NCBI RefSeq assembly: GCF_001746365.1
Contig: NZ_MJAJ01000031.1
Span: forward strand, 33,567-97,566
Origin: Streptomyces sp. LUP30
GTDB lineage: Bacteria; Actinomycetota; Actinomycetes; Streptomycetales; Streptomycetaceae
Reading direction: 5' to 3'
DNA: 64,000 nt
Under the pieces are notes generated by a model. The model ran no database searches. It saw nothing but the letters and a program-made list of their open reading frames with translations, and had not been told where the DNA came from. Numbering within the stretch: the stretch's first letter is position 1; every line of letters starts with the position of its first letter. This document shows, one piece after another, positions 16,362 through 24,539 of this stretch. The position numbers were made by a program, and so were the translations under genes.

Positions 16362-17504
16362 ATGCACAAGACCCTGATCGTGACGAACGACTTCCCGCCC
16401 CGTCCGGGCGGGATCCAGGCGTTCCTGCACAACATGGCGCTCCGGCTCGACCCCGACCGGCTCGTCGTCTACGCGTCCACCTGGAAGCGCTCCCGTGAGG
16501 GCGTCGAGGCGAGCGCCGCCTTCGACGCGGAGCAGCCCTTCACCGTCGTCCGGGACTCCACGACGATGCTGCTGCCGACGCCCGCGGCGACCCGCCGGGC
16601 GACCGGGCTGCTGCGCGAGCACGGATGCGCGTCGGTGTGGTTCGGGGCGGCGGCTCCGCTCGGGCTCATGGCGCCGGCGCTGCGCAGGGCGGGCGCCGAG
16701 CGGCTGGTGGCCACCACCCACGGGCACGAGGCCGGGTGGGCGCAGCTGCCCGCCGCCCGGCAGCTGCTCGGCCGGATCGGCGAGAGCACGGACACGATCA
16801 CCTACCTCGGCGAGTACACCCGCTCGCGGATCGCGACCGCCCTGAGCGCCGAGGCCGCGGGCCGGATGGTGCAGTTGCCGCCGGGCGTCGACGAGAAGAC
16901 CTTCCATCCGGGCTCGGGCGGAGACGAGGTGCGGGCGCGGCTCGGGCTGACCGACCGGCCGGTGGTCGTGTGCGTCTCGCGGCTGGTCCCGCGCAAGGGG
17001 CAGGACACCCTGATCCTGGCCATGCCCCGGATCCTGGCGGCCGAGCCGGACGCCGTGCTGCTGATCGTCGGGGGCGGGCCCTACGAGAAGGACCTGCGCA
17101 GACTCGCGCGCGAGAGCGGGGTGGCCGCCTCCGTGCGCTTCACGGGGTCGGTGCCCTGGTCGGAGCTGCCCGCCCACTACGGCGCCGGCGACGTCTTCGC
17201 GATGCCCTGCCGGACCCGGCGCGGCGGACTCGACGTCGAGGGGCTCGGGATCGTCTATCTGGAGGCTTCGGCGACCGGACTGCCCGTGGTCGCGGGGGAC
17301 TCCGGCGGCGCGCCCGACGCCGTGCTGGACGGCGAGACGGGGTGGGTCGTGCGGGGCGGTTCGCCGACGGCCGCCGCCGAGCGGATCGTCGCCCTCCTCG
17401 GGGACGCCGAGCTGCGCCGCCGGATGGGGGAGCGGGGCCGGCGGTGGGTCGAGGAGAAGTGGCGCTGGGACCTGCTCGCGGAGCAGCTGAAAACCTTGCT
17501 CTAG
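16362..17504 (+). CDS. GT4 glycosyltransferase, PimB'-like mannosyltransferase
   Basis: A 380-residue cytoplasmic retaining GT-B enzyme. The N-terminus TLIVTNDFPPRPGGIQAF is the acceptor-domain signature of PimB-type enzymes; the donor domain has CVSRLVPRKGQD (nucleotide-sugar contacts) and the EX7E-like EGLGIVYLEASATGLPVV. PimB' adds the second mannose to phosphatidylinositol mannoside in mycobacteria, and gene order around here matches. In this organism it may make phosphatidylinositol mannosides. The start ATG lies eight bases after a TAGGGT box, suggesting a leaderless message. The gene ends inside a direct repeat upstream of the cholesterol oxidase. Confidence 0.88.
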   Translation: MHKTLIVTNDFPPRPGGIQAFLHNMALRLDPDRLVVYASTWKRSREGVEASAAFDAEQPFTVVRDSTTMLLPTPAATRRATGLLREHGCASVWFGAAAPLGLMAPALRRAGAERLVATTHGHEAGWAQLPAARQLLGRIGESTDTITYLGEYTRSRIATALSAEAAGRMVQLPPGVDEKTFHPGSGGDEVRARLGLTDRPVVVCVSRLVPRKGQDTLILAMPRILAAEPDAVLLIVGGGPYEKDLRRLARESGVAASVRFTGSVPWSELPAHYGAGDVFAMPCRTRRGGLDVEGLGIVYLEASATGLPVVAGDSGGAPDAVLDGETGWVVRGGSPTAAAERIVALLGDAELRRRMGERGRRWVEEKWRWDLLAEQLKTLL

Positions 17505-17525
17505 ACTTTTCCCCTTTTGCTCTAG
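17496..17525 (+). repeat. Direct repeat TTGCTCTAG x2 upstream of cholesterol oxidase
   Basis: TTGCTCTAG occurs at 17496-17504 and 17517-17525, exactly 21 bases apart (two helical turns), in an AT-rich island between the glycosyltransferase stop and ATG 17558. It could be an activator site or part of the promoter. Confidence 0.45.
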
Positions 17526-17557
17526 GCGGAGGGCGAAAATCCGCTGATGCTGCGCAC

Positions 17558-19195
17558 ATGACAGCCAAACTGATGCAGCGTCAGCTGACGAGACGTCACA
17601 TTCTTGGTATGGCCGCCCTCCAGACGGCGGCCGCCCTCGGCTTCACCCGCGTGGGCCTGCAGTCGGCCCGGGCGGACGAGCCCGCCGCGGTCGAATCCGC
17701 CCCCGCGATCGTGGTCGGCTCCGGCTACGGCGCCGCCGTCGCCGCCCTGCGCCTCGGCCAGGCCGGCATCCGCACCCTCGTCCTGGAGATGGGCCGGCTG
17801 TGGAACACGGCCGGCGCCGACGGCAAGGTCTTCTGCAACACCGCCAACCCCGACCAGCGGTCCATGTGGTTCCGCACCCGCACCGAGGCGCCGCTGGCCA
17901 CCTTCCTGTGGCTGGACCTCGTCAACAGGGACATCAGCCGCTACCCCGGCGTCCTGGACCGCGTGCACTTCGACGCCATGTCCGTCTTCGTGGGCCGGGG
18001 GGTCGGCGGCGGCTCCCTGGTCAACGGCTCCATGGCGGTCACCCCGCTCCCGTCGTACTTCGCCGAGCAGTTCCCCACCGTCGACGCGGCCGAGATGTAC
18101 GCGACGTACTACCCGCGCGCCCGCGCCATGCTCGGCGTCAACACCGTCGACCCCGCCTGGTTCGAGTCGACCGAGTGGTACCGGTTCACCCGCGTCTCCC
18201 GCAAGCACGCGCAGAACACCGGCCTGAAGACCACCTTCGTGCCGAGCGTCTACGACTTCGGCTACATGCAGCGCGAGGCGGCCGGCACCGCCGTCAAGTC
18301 GGCTCTGGGACAGGAGGTCATCTACGGCAACAACAACGGCAAGAAGAGCCTCGACAAGACGTATCTGGCGGCGGCGCTCGGCACCGGCAACGTCACGATC
18401 CACACCATGGAGAAGGTGCGCGGCATCAGCCGGGCCGCCGACGGCACGTACGTCCTGACCGCCGACCGCATCGACGACACCGGCAAGGTCGTCGAGACCA
18501 AGCAGTACGGCTGCACCTACCTGTTCCTCGGCGGCGGCAGCCTCGGGACCAGCGAACTCCTCGTCCGCGCCCGGGAGACCGGTACGCTGCCCGCGCTGAA
18601 CGCCGACGTCGGGGCGGGCTGGGGGACCAACGGCAACGTGATGCTGGGGCGGGCCAACCACCTGTGGGACACGGTCGGCGCCAACCAGTCGACCATGCCG
18701 GTCATGGGCATCGACGACTGGGCCAACACGGCCAACCCCGTCTTCGCGGAGATCGCCCCGCTGCCCACCGGCCTGGAGCACTGGGTCAGCCTCTATCTGG
18801 CGATCACCAAGAACCCGCAGCGCGCCGCGTTCACCTACGACGCGGCCTCGGGCGGGGTGAAGCTCGGCTGGAGCGCCGCGCAGAGCGCCGTCTCGGTGAG
18901 CATGGCGAAGAAACTGTTCGACCGCATCAACGCGGCGAACGCGACCATCTACCGCTACGACCTGTTCGGCTCCGGCAACAAGGTGTTCGCCGACGACTTC
19001 ACCTACCACCCGCTGGGCGGCTGCGTGCTGGGGAAGGCCACCGACGACTACGGCCGGGTGAAGGGCTATTCGAAGCTGTACGTCACCGACGGCTCGCTGG
19101 TGCCCGGCAACATCGGGGTGAACCCCTTCGTCACCATCACCGCGCTCGCCGAACGCACGATGGCGCGGGTCCTCGCGGAGGACCTCGCGCCATGA
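17558..19195 (+). CDS. choA: Secreted cholesterol oxidase (GMC oxidoreductase)
   Basis: A 545-residue FAD enzyme that oxidises 3-beta-hydroxysteroids such as cholesterol and isomerises the product to cholest-4-en-3-one. The signal has RRHILGMAALQTAAALGF with twin arginines, fitting Tat export with bound FAD. Next come the FAD loop GSGYGAAVAALRLGQAG, RGVGGGSLVNG, the Glu of FAEIAPLPTG, His of TYHPLGGC and Asn of GVNPFVTITA, which match the catalytic Glu361, His447 and Asn485 of the Streptomyces enzyme. ATG 17558 lies 53 bases after the glycosyltransferase. It is convergent with the acyl-CoA ligase gene with a 28-base gap. It looks like an insertion relative to the mycobacterial order. Confidence 0.95.
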   Translation: MTAKLMQRQLTRRHILGMAALQTAAALGFTRVGLQSARADEPAAVESAPAIVVGSGYGAAVAALRLGQAGIRTLVLEMGRLWNTAGADGKVFCNTANPDQRSMWFRTRTEAPLATFLWLDLVNRDISRYPGVLDRVHFDAMSVFVGRGVGGGSLVNGSMAVTPLPSYFAEQFPTVDAAEMYATYYPRARAMLGVNTVDPAWFESTEWYRFTRVSRKHAQNTGLKTTFVPSVYDFGYMQREAAGTAVKSALGQEVIYGNNNGKKSLDKTYLAAALGTGNVTIHTMEKVRGISRAADGTYVLTADRIDDTGKVVETKQYGCTYLFLGGGSLGTSELLVRARETGTLPALNADVGAGWGTNGNVMLGRANHLWDTVGANQSTMPVMGIDDWANTANPVFAEIAPLPTGLEHWVSLYLAITKNPQRAAFTYDAASGGVKLGWSAAQSAVSVSMAKKLFDRINAANATIYRYDLFGSGNKVFADDFTYHPLGGCVLGKATDDYGRVKGYSKLYVTDGSLVPGNIGVNPFVTITALAERTMARVLAEDLAP

Positions 19196-19223
19196 CGTGC
19201 CGTCAGCAGGCCTTCAGGGGCCG

Positions 19224-21020
19224 CTACTTGGCGTAGATCGCCTCGATCTCGCCCGCATAGTCCTTCGCCACCACGTTGCGCTTGAGCTTCAGTGACGGCG
19301 TGAGGTGGCCCGAGTCCTCCGTGAACTGGGAGGAGAGAATGCGGAACTTCCGCACCGATTCCGCCTTCGAGACCGCGGCGTTGCCGTCGTCGATCGCCGA
19401 CTGGATGGCAGCCTGCAGGTCGGCGTCCTCACGCAGCGACGCCGCGGTCGAACCCGCCGGCTTGCCGTGGTCGGAAGCCCACCGGCCCAGGAACTCCTCG
19501 TCGATGGTGACCAGCGCGCCCACGAACGGCCGTCCGTCGCCCACCACCATGCACTCCGCGACCAGCGCGTGCGCGCGGATGCGGTCCTCGATCACGGCCG
19601 GGGCGACGTTCTTGCCGCCGGCGGTGACGATGATCTCCTTCTTGCGGCCGGTGATCCTGAGGTAGCCGTCCTCGTCGAGGGTGCCGATGTCGCCGGTGTG
19701 GAACCAGCCGTCGGCCAGCGCCTCGGCGGTCGCGCCCGGGTTGTTCCAGTACTCCTTGAACAGGTGCTCGCCGTGCAGCAGCACCTCGCCGTCGTCCGCG
19801 ATCCGCACCACGGAGCCGGGCAGCGGCTGACCGACCGTGCCGATCTTCTGCCGGTCCCACGGGTTGAAGGCGGTCGCGGCGCAGGACTCGGTCAGGCCGT
19901 AGCCCTCCAGAACCGTGAAGCCGATGCCGCGGAAGAAGTGACCGAGGCGCTCGCCCAACGGGGCGCCGCCGGAGATCGCGTACTCGCCCCTGCCGCCGAG
20001 CACCGCGCGCAGCTTGCTGTAGACGAGCCGGTCGAAGACCTTGTGCTTGATCTTCAGCTTCAGCGGCGGGCCCGCCGGGAGCTCCAGCGCCTTGCTGTAG
20101 GCGATCGCGGTGTCCGCCGCCTTGTCGAAGATCGCGCCCTTGCCGTCCGCCTGCGCCTTGGCGCGCGCGGAGTTGTAGACCTTCTCGAAGACCCGCGGCA
20201 CGCCCAGGATCAGCGTCGGGCGGAAGGACGCCAGCTCGTCGGTGAGGTTCTTGATGTCCGGGACCGTGCCGAGCTTGATCGGCGCCATCATCGGGGCGAT
20301 CTGCACCAGCCGGCCGAAGACGTGCGCGAGGGGCAGGAACAGCAGGACGCTGCACTCGCCCGTGCGGAACAGCGGCCGCAGCCGCTCCACGACGTTCCCG
20401 CACTCGGCGAAGAAGCTGCGGTGGGTCAGCACACAGCCCTTGGGACGGCCGGTCGTGCCGGACGTGTAGACGATGGTCGCCGGGTCGTCGGCCCTGGCCT
20501 GCGAGCTGCGTTCCTCGACGACCTGCTCGGAGACGTCCCTGCCGAGCCGCCCGAGCTCCTCGACGCCCCCCGCCTCGATCTGCCAGACGTGCTTGAGCGC
20601 GGGCAGCGCCTCGCGCACCGACTCCACGGCCGCCGCGTGGGCGTCCAGCTCGACGACGACGGCCGTCGCCCCGGAGTCCGAGAGGATCCACTGCACCTGC
20701 TCCGGGGAGCTGGTCTCGTACACCGGCACGGTGACCGCGCCCGCGCACCAGATCGCGAAGTCGAGCAGCGTCCACTCGTAGCGGGTGCGCGACATCAGGG
20801 CCACCCGGTCGCCGGGCTGGACGCCGGAGGCGATGAGGCCCTTGGCGGCCGCGTGCACCTCGGCGAGGAACGCCGTGGCCGTCACGTCCTGCCAGACGCC
20901 GTCCACCTTGCGGGCGATGACGGCGACGTCGGGATGCTGCGCGGCGTTTCTGCGGACGATGTCGGTCAGATTGCCGTCCGCAGGGACCTCGTACAAAGCC
21001 GGAAGGCTGAACTCGCGCAA
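19224..21020 (-). CDS. Long-chain fatty-acid CoA ligase (FadD15-like)
   Basis: A 598-residue AMP-forming acyl-CoA synthetase that activates fatty acids with ATP and CoA. Core motifs in order: IVYTSGTTGRPKGCVLTH (P-loop), the linker LEGYGLTESCAA, GWFHTGDIGTLDEDGYL, and the C-terminal RKKEIIVTAGGKNVAP with the catalytic lysine in the LKRNVVAKDY tail. The start is TTG 21020, with GAGGAG eight bases upstream; no better ATG exists. A palindrome at 21270-21287 in the upstream region resembles a TetR operator and is nearly identical to one upstream of the exporter operon at 53.6 kb, suggesting lipid-responsive control. Confidence 0.95.
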   Translation of the reverse strand: MREFSLPALYEVPADGNLTDIVRRNAAQHPDVAVIARKVDGVWQDVTATAFLAEVHAAAKGLIASGVQPGDRVALMSRTRYEWTLLDFAIWCAGAVTVPVYETSSPEQVQWILSDSGATAVVVELDAHAAAVESVREALPALKHVWQIEAGGVEELGRLGRDVSEQVVEERSSQARADDPATIVYTSGTTGRPKGCVLTHRSFFAECGNVVERLRPLFRTGECSVLLFLPLAHVFGRLVQIAPMMAPIKLGTVPDIKNLTDELASFRPTLILGVPRVFEKVYNSARAKAQADGKGAIFDKAADTAIAYSKALELPAGPPLKLKIKHKVFDRLVYSKLRAVLGGRGEYAISGGAPLGERLGHFFRGIGFTVLEGYGLTESCAATAFNPWDRQKIGTVGQPLPGSVVRIADDGEVLLHGEHLFKEYWNNPGATAEALADGWFHTGDIGTLDEDGYLRITGRKKEIIVTAGGKNVAPAVIEDRIRAHALVAECMVVGDGRPFVGALVTIDEEFLGRWASDHGKPAGSTAASLREDADLQAAIQSAIDDGNAAVSKAESVRKFRILSSQFTEDSGHLTPSLKLKRNVVAKDYAGEIEAIYAK

Positions 21021-21269
21021 GACTGCTGCTCCTCATAGGGCGCCGGCGCCACGACGTTGTGCGATGCGACGGTGCGGTCCAAGGCTCGGGCTGCGCTCAG
21101 GATCTCGGCGAACCCCGTGGATCCGGTGAATCTCGGTGGTTGAAATCCTGAGCACGACTGGACTGCCCGGACGTTACCCGCCGGTATGGCCTCTTCGACA
21201 GGGGGGTCCGACGAGATGTTCGCTGCGTCACACAGATTGGTGTCTCCCGGCCGACACTAGTCCACCACT

Positions 21270-21287
21270 TTACTGACTGGCCAGTAA
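21270..21287. promoter_or_regulatory. Candidate TetR-type operator
   Basis: TTACT (21270-21274) and AGTAA (21283-21287) flank a core; the inner 14-mer ACTGACTGGCCAGT (21272-21285) differs at one base from 53601-53614 in front of the exporter operon. The core ACTGG/CCAGT is itself a perfect palindrome. Confidence 0.5.
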
Positions 21288-21329
21288 CCGGTATCCGGGC
21301 CGCCACTGTTCACGTTTGCCGCACACGCC

Positions 21330-21335
21330 TACGCT
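21330..21335 (+). promoter_or_regulatory. -10-like TACGCT next to start (leaderless)
   Basis: TACGCT is followed by eight bases and ATG 21344; no ribosome site is seen. Confidence 0.4.
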
Positions 21336-21343
21336 TGATCGAC

Positions 21344-22141
21344 ATGGCATCCACACCGTCCGGAAGTCCCAGGACACGCATCCACGTGGTCAGCGACGTG
21401 CACGGCAACGCGCGCGACCTGGCCCGGGCCGGAGACGGCGCCGACGCGCTGATCTGCCTGGGCGACCTCGTCCTGTTCCTGGACTACGCCGATCACTCCC
21501 GCGGCATCTTCCCCGACCTCTTCGGCGTGGAGAACGCCGACCGCATCGTCGAGCTGCGCACCGCCCGCCGCTTCGAGGAGGCCCGTGAGTTCGGCGCCCG
21601 GCTGTGGAGCGGAGTCGGCGGCGACCGGGCGGCGCTGATCGAGCAGGCGGTCCGCAAGCAGTACGGCGAGATGTTCCCGGCCTTCCCGACGCCGACCTAC
21701 GCCACCTACGGCAACGTGGACATGCCCCGGCTATGGCCCGAGTTCGCCGGACCCGGCACGACCGTCCTCGACGGGGAGCGCGCGGAGATCGGCGGCCGCG
21801 TCTTCGGTTTCGTGGGCGGCGGTCTGCGCACCCCGATGCGCACCCCGTACGAGATCAGCGACGAGGAGTACGCGGCCAAGATCGAGGCCGTCGGAGAGGT
21901 GGACGTGCTGTGCACCCACATCCCGCCGGAGGTGCCGGAACTCGTCTACGACACCGTGGCCCGCCGCTTCGAACGCGGCAGCCGCGCCCTGCTGGACGCC
22001 ATCCGCCGCACCAGACCCCGCTACTCCCTGTTCGGCCACGTCCACCAGCCGCTCGCCCGCCGGATGCGGATCGGGGCCACCGAGTGCGTCAACGTGGGGC
22101 ACTTCGCGGGCAGCGGCAGGCCTTATGCCCTGGAGTGGTGA
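21344..22141 (+). CDS. Metallophosphoesterase
   Basis: A 265-residue calcineurin-type phosphoesterase. Metal ligands appear in the usual order: DVHGN (Asp-x-His), LGDLVLFLDY (GD), TYGNVDMPRLW (GNxD), CTHIPPEVPE (His) and FGHVHQP (GHxH). Substrate is not predictable; members hydrolyse phosphomonoesters or phosphodiesters. An insert of about 60 residues between GD and GNxD is rich in Arg/Glu helices. ATG 21344 follows a -10-like box directly; the TTG nine bases earlier is less likely. The next gene starts 80 bases downstream and may have its own promoter. Confidence 0.9.
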   Translation: MASTPSGSPRTRIHVVSDVHGNARDLARAGDGADALICLGDLVLFLDYADHSRGIFPDLFGVENADRIVELRTARRFEEAREFGARLWSGVGGDRAALIEQAVRKQYGEMFPAFPTPTYATYGNVDMPRLWPEFAGPGTTVLDGERAEIGGRVFGFVGGGLRTPMRTPYEISDEEYAAKIEAVGEVDVLCTHIPPEVPELVYDTVARRFERGSRALLDAIRRTRPRYSLFGHVHQPLARRMRIGATECVNVGHFAGSGRPYALEW

Positions 22142-22221
22142 AATCGCCCGACCGACCGCGCGGTAGCCTTCACGCTGCATACACGTACCCTTACGGGCCC
22201 GCATCCGGAGGAGCCACGGCG

Positions 22222-22665
22222 ATGGCGGAACACACCAGCTCGAGCATCACGATCGAGGCGGCACCGGCCGACGTCATGGCGGTGATCGCCGACTTCGCCC
22301 GCTACCCGGACTGGACCGGAGAGGTGAAGCAGGCAGAGGTCCTCAAGCAGGACGCGCAGGGCCGCGCCGAACAGGTACGCCTGGTCATGGACGCCGGCGC
22401 GATCAAGGACGACCAGGTCCTCGGCTACACCTGGACCGGAGAGCACGAGGTGTCCTGGACGCTGGTGAAGTCCCAGATGCTGCGCCAGCTCGACGGCTCC
22501 TACCTCCTCAAGCCGGCCGGCGCGGGCGGCACCGAGGTCACCTACCGGCTGACCGTGGACGTCAAGATCCCCATGCTGGGCATGATCAAGCGCAAGGCCG
22601 AGAAGGTCATCATCGACCGGGCGCTGGCGGGCCTGAAGAAGCGGGTGGAGTCGGGGGAGAAGTAG
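22222..22665 (+). CDS. SRPBCC (START-like) family protein
   Basis: A 147-residue single-domain protein of the SRPBCC helix-grip fold: SSSITIEAAPADVMAVIADFARYPDWTGEV at the N-terminus and a long C-terminal helix (IDRALAGLKKRVESGEK) closing a hydrophobic cavity. Such proteins bind lipids or polyketides. GGAGGAG precedes ATG 22222. It lies upstream of the ArsA-like gene, the same pairing as mycobacterial Rv2185c-Rv2184c, which links it to cell-envelope lipid handling by context only. Confidence 0.88.
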   Translation: MAEHTSSSITIEAAPADVMAVIADFARYPDWTGEVKQAEVLKQDAQGRAEQVRLVMDAGAIKDDQVLGYTWTGEHEVSWTLVKSQMLRQLDGSYLLKPAGAGGTEVTYRLTVDVKIPMLGMIKRKAEKVIIDRALAGLKKRVESGEK

Positions 22666-22706
22666 GACGGGCCCCGGGGGCGCGGGCTCCGGGGCGGCCC
22701 GACCGG

Positions 22707-22712
22707 TAGCGT
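22707..22712 (+). promoter_or_regulatory. -10-like TAGCGT next to start (leaderless)
   Basis: TAGCGT is followed by eight bases and ATG 22721, with no ribosome site between. Confidence 0.4.
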
Positions 22713-22720
22713 TCCCCCTT

Positions 22721-23887
22721 ATGCGCACCCTCCTGATCACCGGCCCCGGCGGCAGCGGCCGTACGACAGTCGCGGCCGCCACGGCTCAGCGCGCGGCAGC
22801 GGAGGGCGCCCGCACCCTCGTCCTCAGCGCCGACCGCACCGACACCCTCGGCGCGGCGCTCGGGGTGCGCACCGGACCGGCCCCCGTGAACGTCGCCGCA
22901 CGCCTCACCGCCTGGCGTCCCGACGCCGCCGCCGGCTTCCGCGACGACCTCACCGGCTTCCAGGACCGGGCCGCCACCGTCCTCGACCTGCTCGGCGCCT
23001 CCCGGCTGGACCCGGAGGAGGTCACCCCTCTCCCCGGCGCCGAGGAGCTGACCCTGCTGCGCGCCCTGCGCGACGCCGCGCTCGCCGAGGCGCACGACCT
23101 TCTCGTCGTCGACCTCCCGCCCGCCCCGCAGGCGCTCGCCCTGCTGGCCCTCCCGGAGGAACTGCGCCGCTATCTGCGTCGTCTGCTCCCGCCGGAACGC
23201 CAGGCGGCCCGCGCCCTGCGGCCCATGCTCGGCCGGCTCGCCGGCGTGCCGATGCCCGCCGAGTGGCTGTACGAGACGACGGCCCGCTGGGACACCGAGC
23301 TGGCCGCCGTCGAGGCCGTCCTCGCCGACCGGGGGACCGCGGTACGGCTCGTCGCCGAGCCCGGACCGGCCGGCGCCGACGCGATCCGCGACGCCCGCCT
23401 GGGCCTGGCCCTGCGTGCCCTGCCCGTCGAGTCGCTGATCGCCAACCGGGTCCTGCCGGAGGACGCCGCCGACGACGGCCGGCTCGGCCGGCTCGTCACC
23501 CAGCAGCGCAAGACCCTTCAGGAGTGGGACGGGGCGTCCCGTCCCGTCGCCCACCTCGGCCACGACCCCCGCGGCGCCGACGACCTCACCGCGCTCGCGG
23601 CCCCCGCCGTCAACCCGGCCGTCTCCCCGGTCGAGTGGCCCGTCGCCGACCGGCTCGCGCAGGACGGGGTGCTCGTCTGGCGCCTCCCGCTGCCCGGCGC
23701 CGTGCGCGACGAACTCGACCTGGTCCGGCGCGGCGACGAACTCGTCGTCACCGCCGGGCCGTTCCGCCGCATCGTCGCGCTGCCCTCCGTGCTGCGCCGC
23801 TGCACCGTCGAGGGCGCCGCCCTGCGCGACGGCGAGCTGTGCGTGCGCTTCGCGCCGGATCCCGGTCTGTGGCCGCGGACCCGGTGA
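22721..23887 (+). CDS. ArsA-like ATPase family protein with altered P-loop
   Basis: A 388-residue protein with the ArsA/GET3/MinD-type fold. The N-terminal loop reads GPGGSGRTT where active members have GKGGVGKTT, so both the signature lysine and the Walker A lysine are replaced (Pro and Arg). The switch region LLVVDLPPAPQALALLALP corresponds to DTAPTGHTLRLL of ArsA. The C-terminal part (about 310-388) is a beta-rich ArsA HSP20-like domain. It may bind nucleotide weakly or act as a scaffold for membrane-targeted proteins. It probably starts a short unit with the next gene. Confidence 0.8.
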   Translation: MRTLLITGPGGSGRTTVAAATAQRAAAEGARTLVLSADRTDTLGAALGVRTGPAPVNVAARLTAWRPDAAAGFRDDLTGFQDRAATVLDLLGASRLDPEEVTPLPGAEELTLLRALRDAALAEAHDLLVVDLPPAPQALALLALPEELRRYLRRLLPPERQAARALRPMLGRLAGVPMPAEWLYETTARWDTELAAVEAVLADRGTAVRLVAEPGPAGADAIRDARLGLALRALPVESLIANRVLPEDAADDGRLGRLVTQQRKTLQEWDGASRPVAHLGHDPRGADDLTALAAPAVNPAVSPVEWPVADRLAQDGVLVWRLPLPGAVRDELDLVRRGDELVVTAGPFRRIVALPSVLRRCTVEGAALRDGELCVRFAPDPGLWPRTR

Positions 23888-23968
23888 ACGACATACCGCC
23901 GTTCGGGTAACGTCGTAAGGACGAGCCGCGGCCAGGCCTCGTCAACCCGCAGTCGTCAGGAGTCCGCC

Positions 23969-24472
23969 ATGAGCGAAGAGCGCCCCACGCCCGACGCCGC
24001 CGGGGAGCCCGCCGGCGCAGAGGCCGCCGCCGAGGAAGCGCGCGTGAGCGACGCCGACGCCTGGGCCACCGCCGCCGCCGAGGACCTGGCGGCGGAGAAG
24101 ACCCGCCGCCGCGCCGAGCACGGCCCGCAGCAGGGCTCGGCCGCCGACGAACTGCGCAAGCTCGTCGACGCCGTCAGCGACAAGCTGTCGCAGATCCAGT
24201 CCCCGCTGCTCGGGGCCGTCGCCGGGCCCGCCGCCCAGCAGGCCGTCCGCCAGGTCGTCCAGCAGGCCAAGGCCGCCGTGGAGCCCGTCATCGAGCGCAA
24301 CCCGGACGTCTTCGACCACCTCGCGGCGGCCGGCAACGAGCTCCTCGCCGCCTACCGCTCGGCCGTCCAGACCCAGGAGCGCCGCTGGACCGCCGGAGCC
24401 GGCGACCCGCGCGACACGGACCGCGACGGCGGCGAGGACACCGGTCCCGGCCAGCGCATCGACTTGGACTGA
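23969..24472 (+). CDS. SCO2127-like acidic protein (DUF5304-type) upstream of glkA
   Basis: A 167-residue soluble protein rich in Ala, Glu and Asp. The first 50 residues are low-complexity and acidic, then an amphipathic helical region (about 60-130) and a charged tail. No enzyme motif is seen. In Streptomyces coelicolor the gene in this position, SCO2127, has been linked to glkA expression and glucose repression; the assignment here rests on position and composition. AGGAG precedes ATG 23969. The gap to glkA is 67 bases and includes its ribosome site. Confidence 0.75.
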   Translation: MSEERPTPDAAGEPAGAEAAAEEARVSDADAWATAAAEDLAAEKTRRRAEHGPQQGSAADELRKLVDAVSDKLSQIQSPLLGAVAGPAAQQAVRQVVQQAKAAVEPVIERNPDVFDHLAAAGNELLAAYRSAVQTQERRWTAGAGDPRDTDRDGGEDTGPGQRIDLD

Positions 24473-24539
24473 AGCCCTCCCGGGGCAGGGCCTCGGGTAC
24501 GGTTGGCCGTAGCGGGGCTCGACCGAAACTGAGGGATTC

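Larger units (their letters stand above)
21036..21343. other. Intergenic region between fadD-like gene and metallophosphoesterase
   Basis: About 320 bases without a gene. It holds the leader of the acyl-CoA ligase, a palindrome at 21270-21287 and the likely leaderless promoter box of the metallophosphoesterase at 21330-21335. I see no further coding sequence. Confidence 0.6.
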
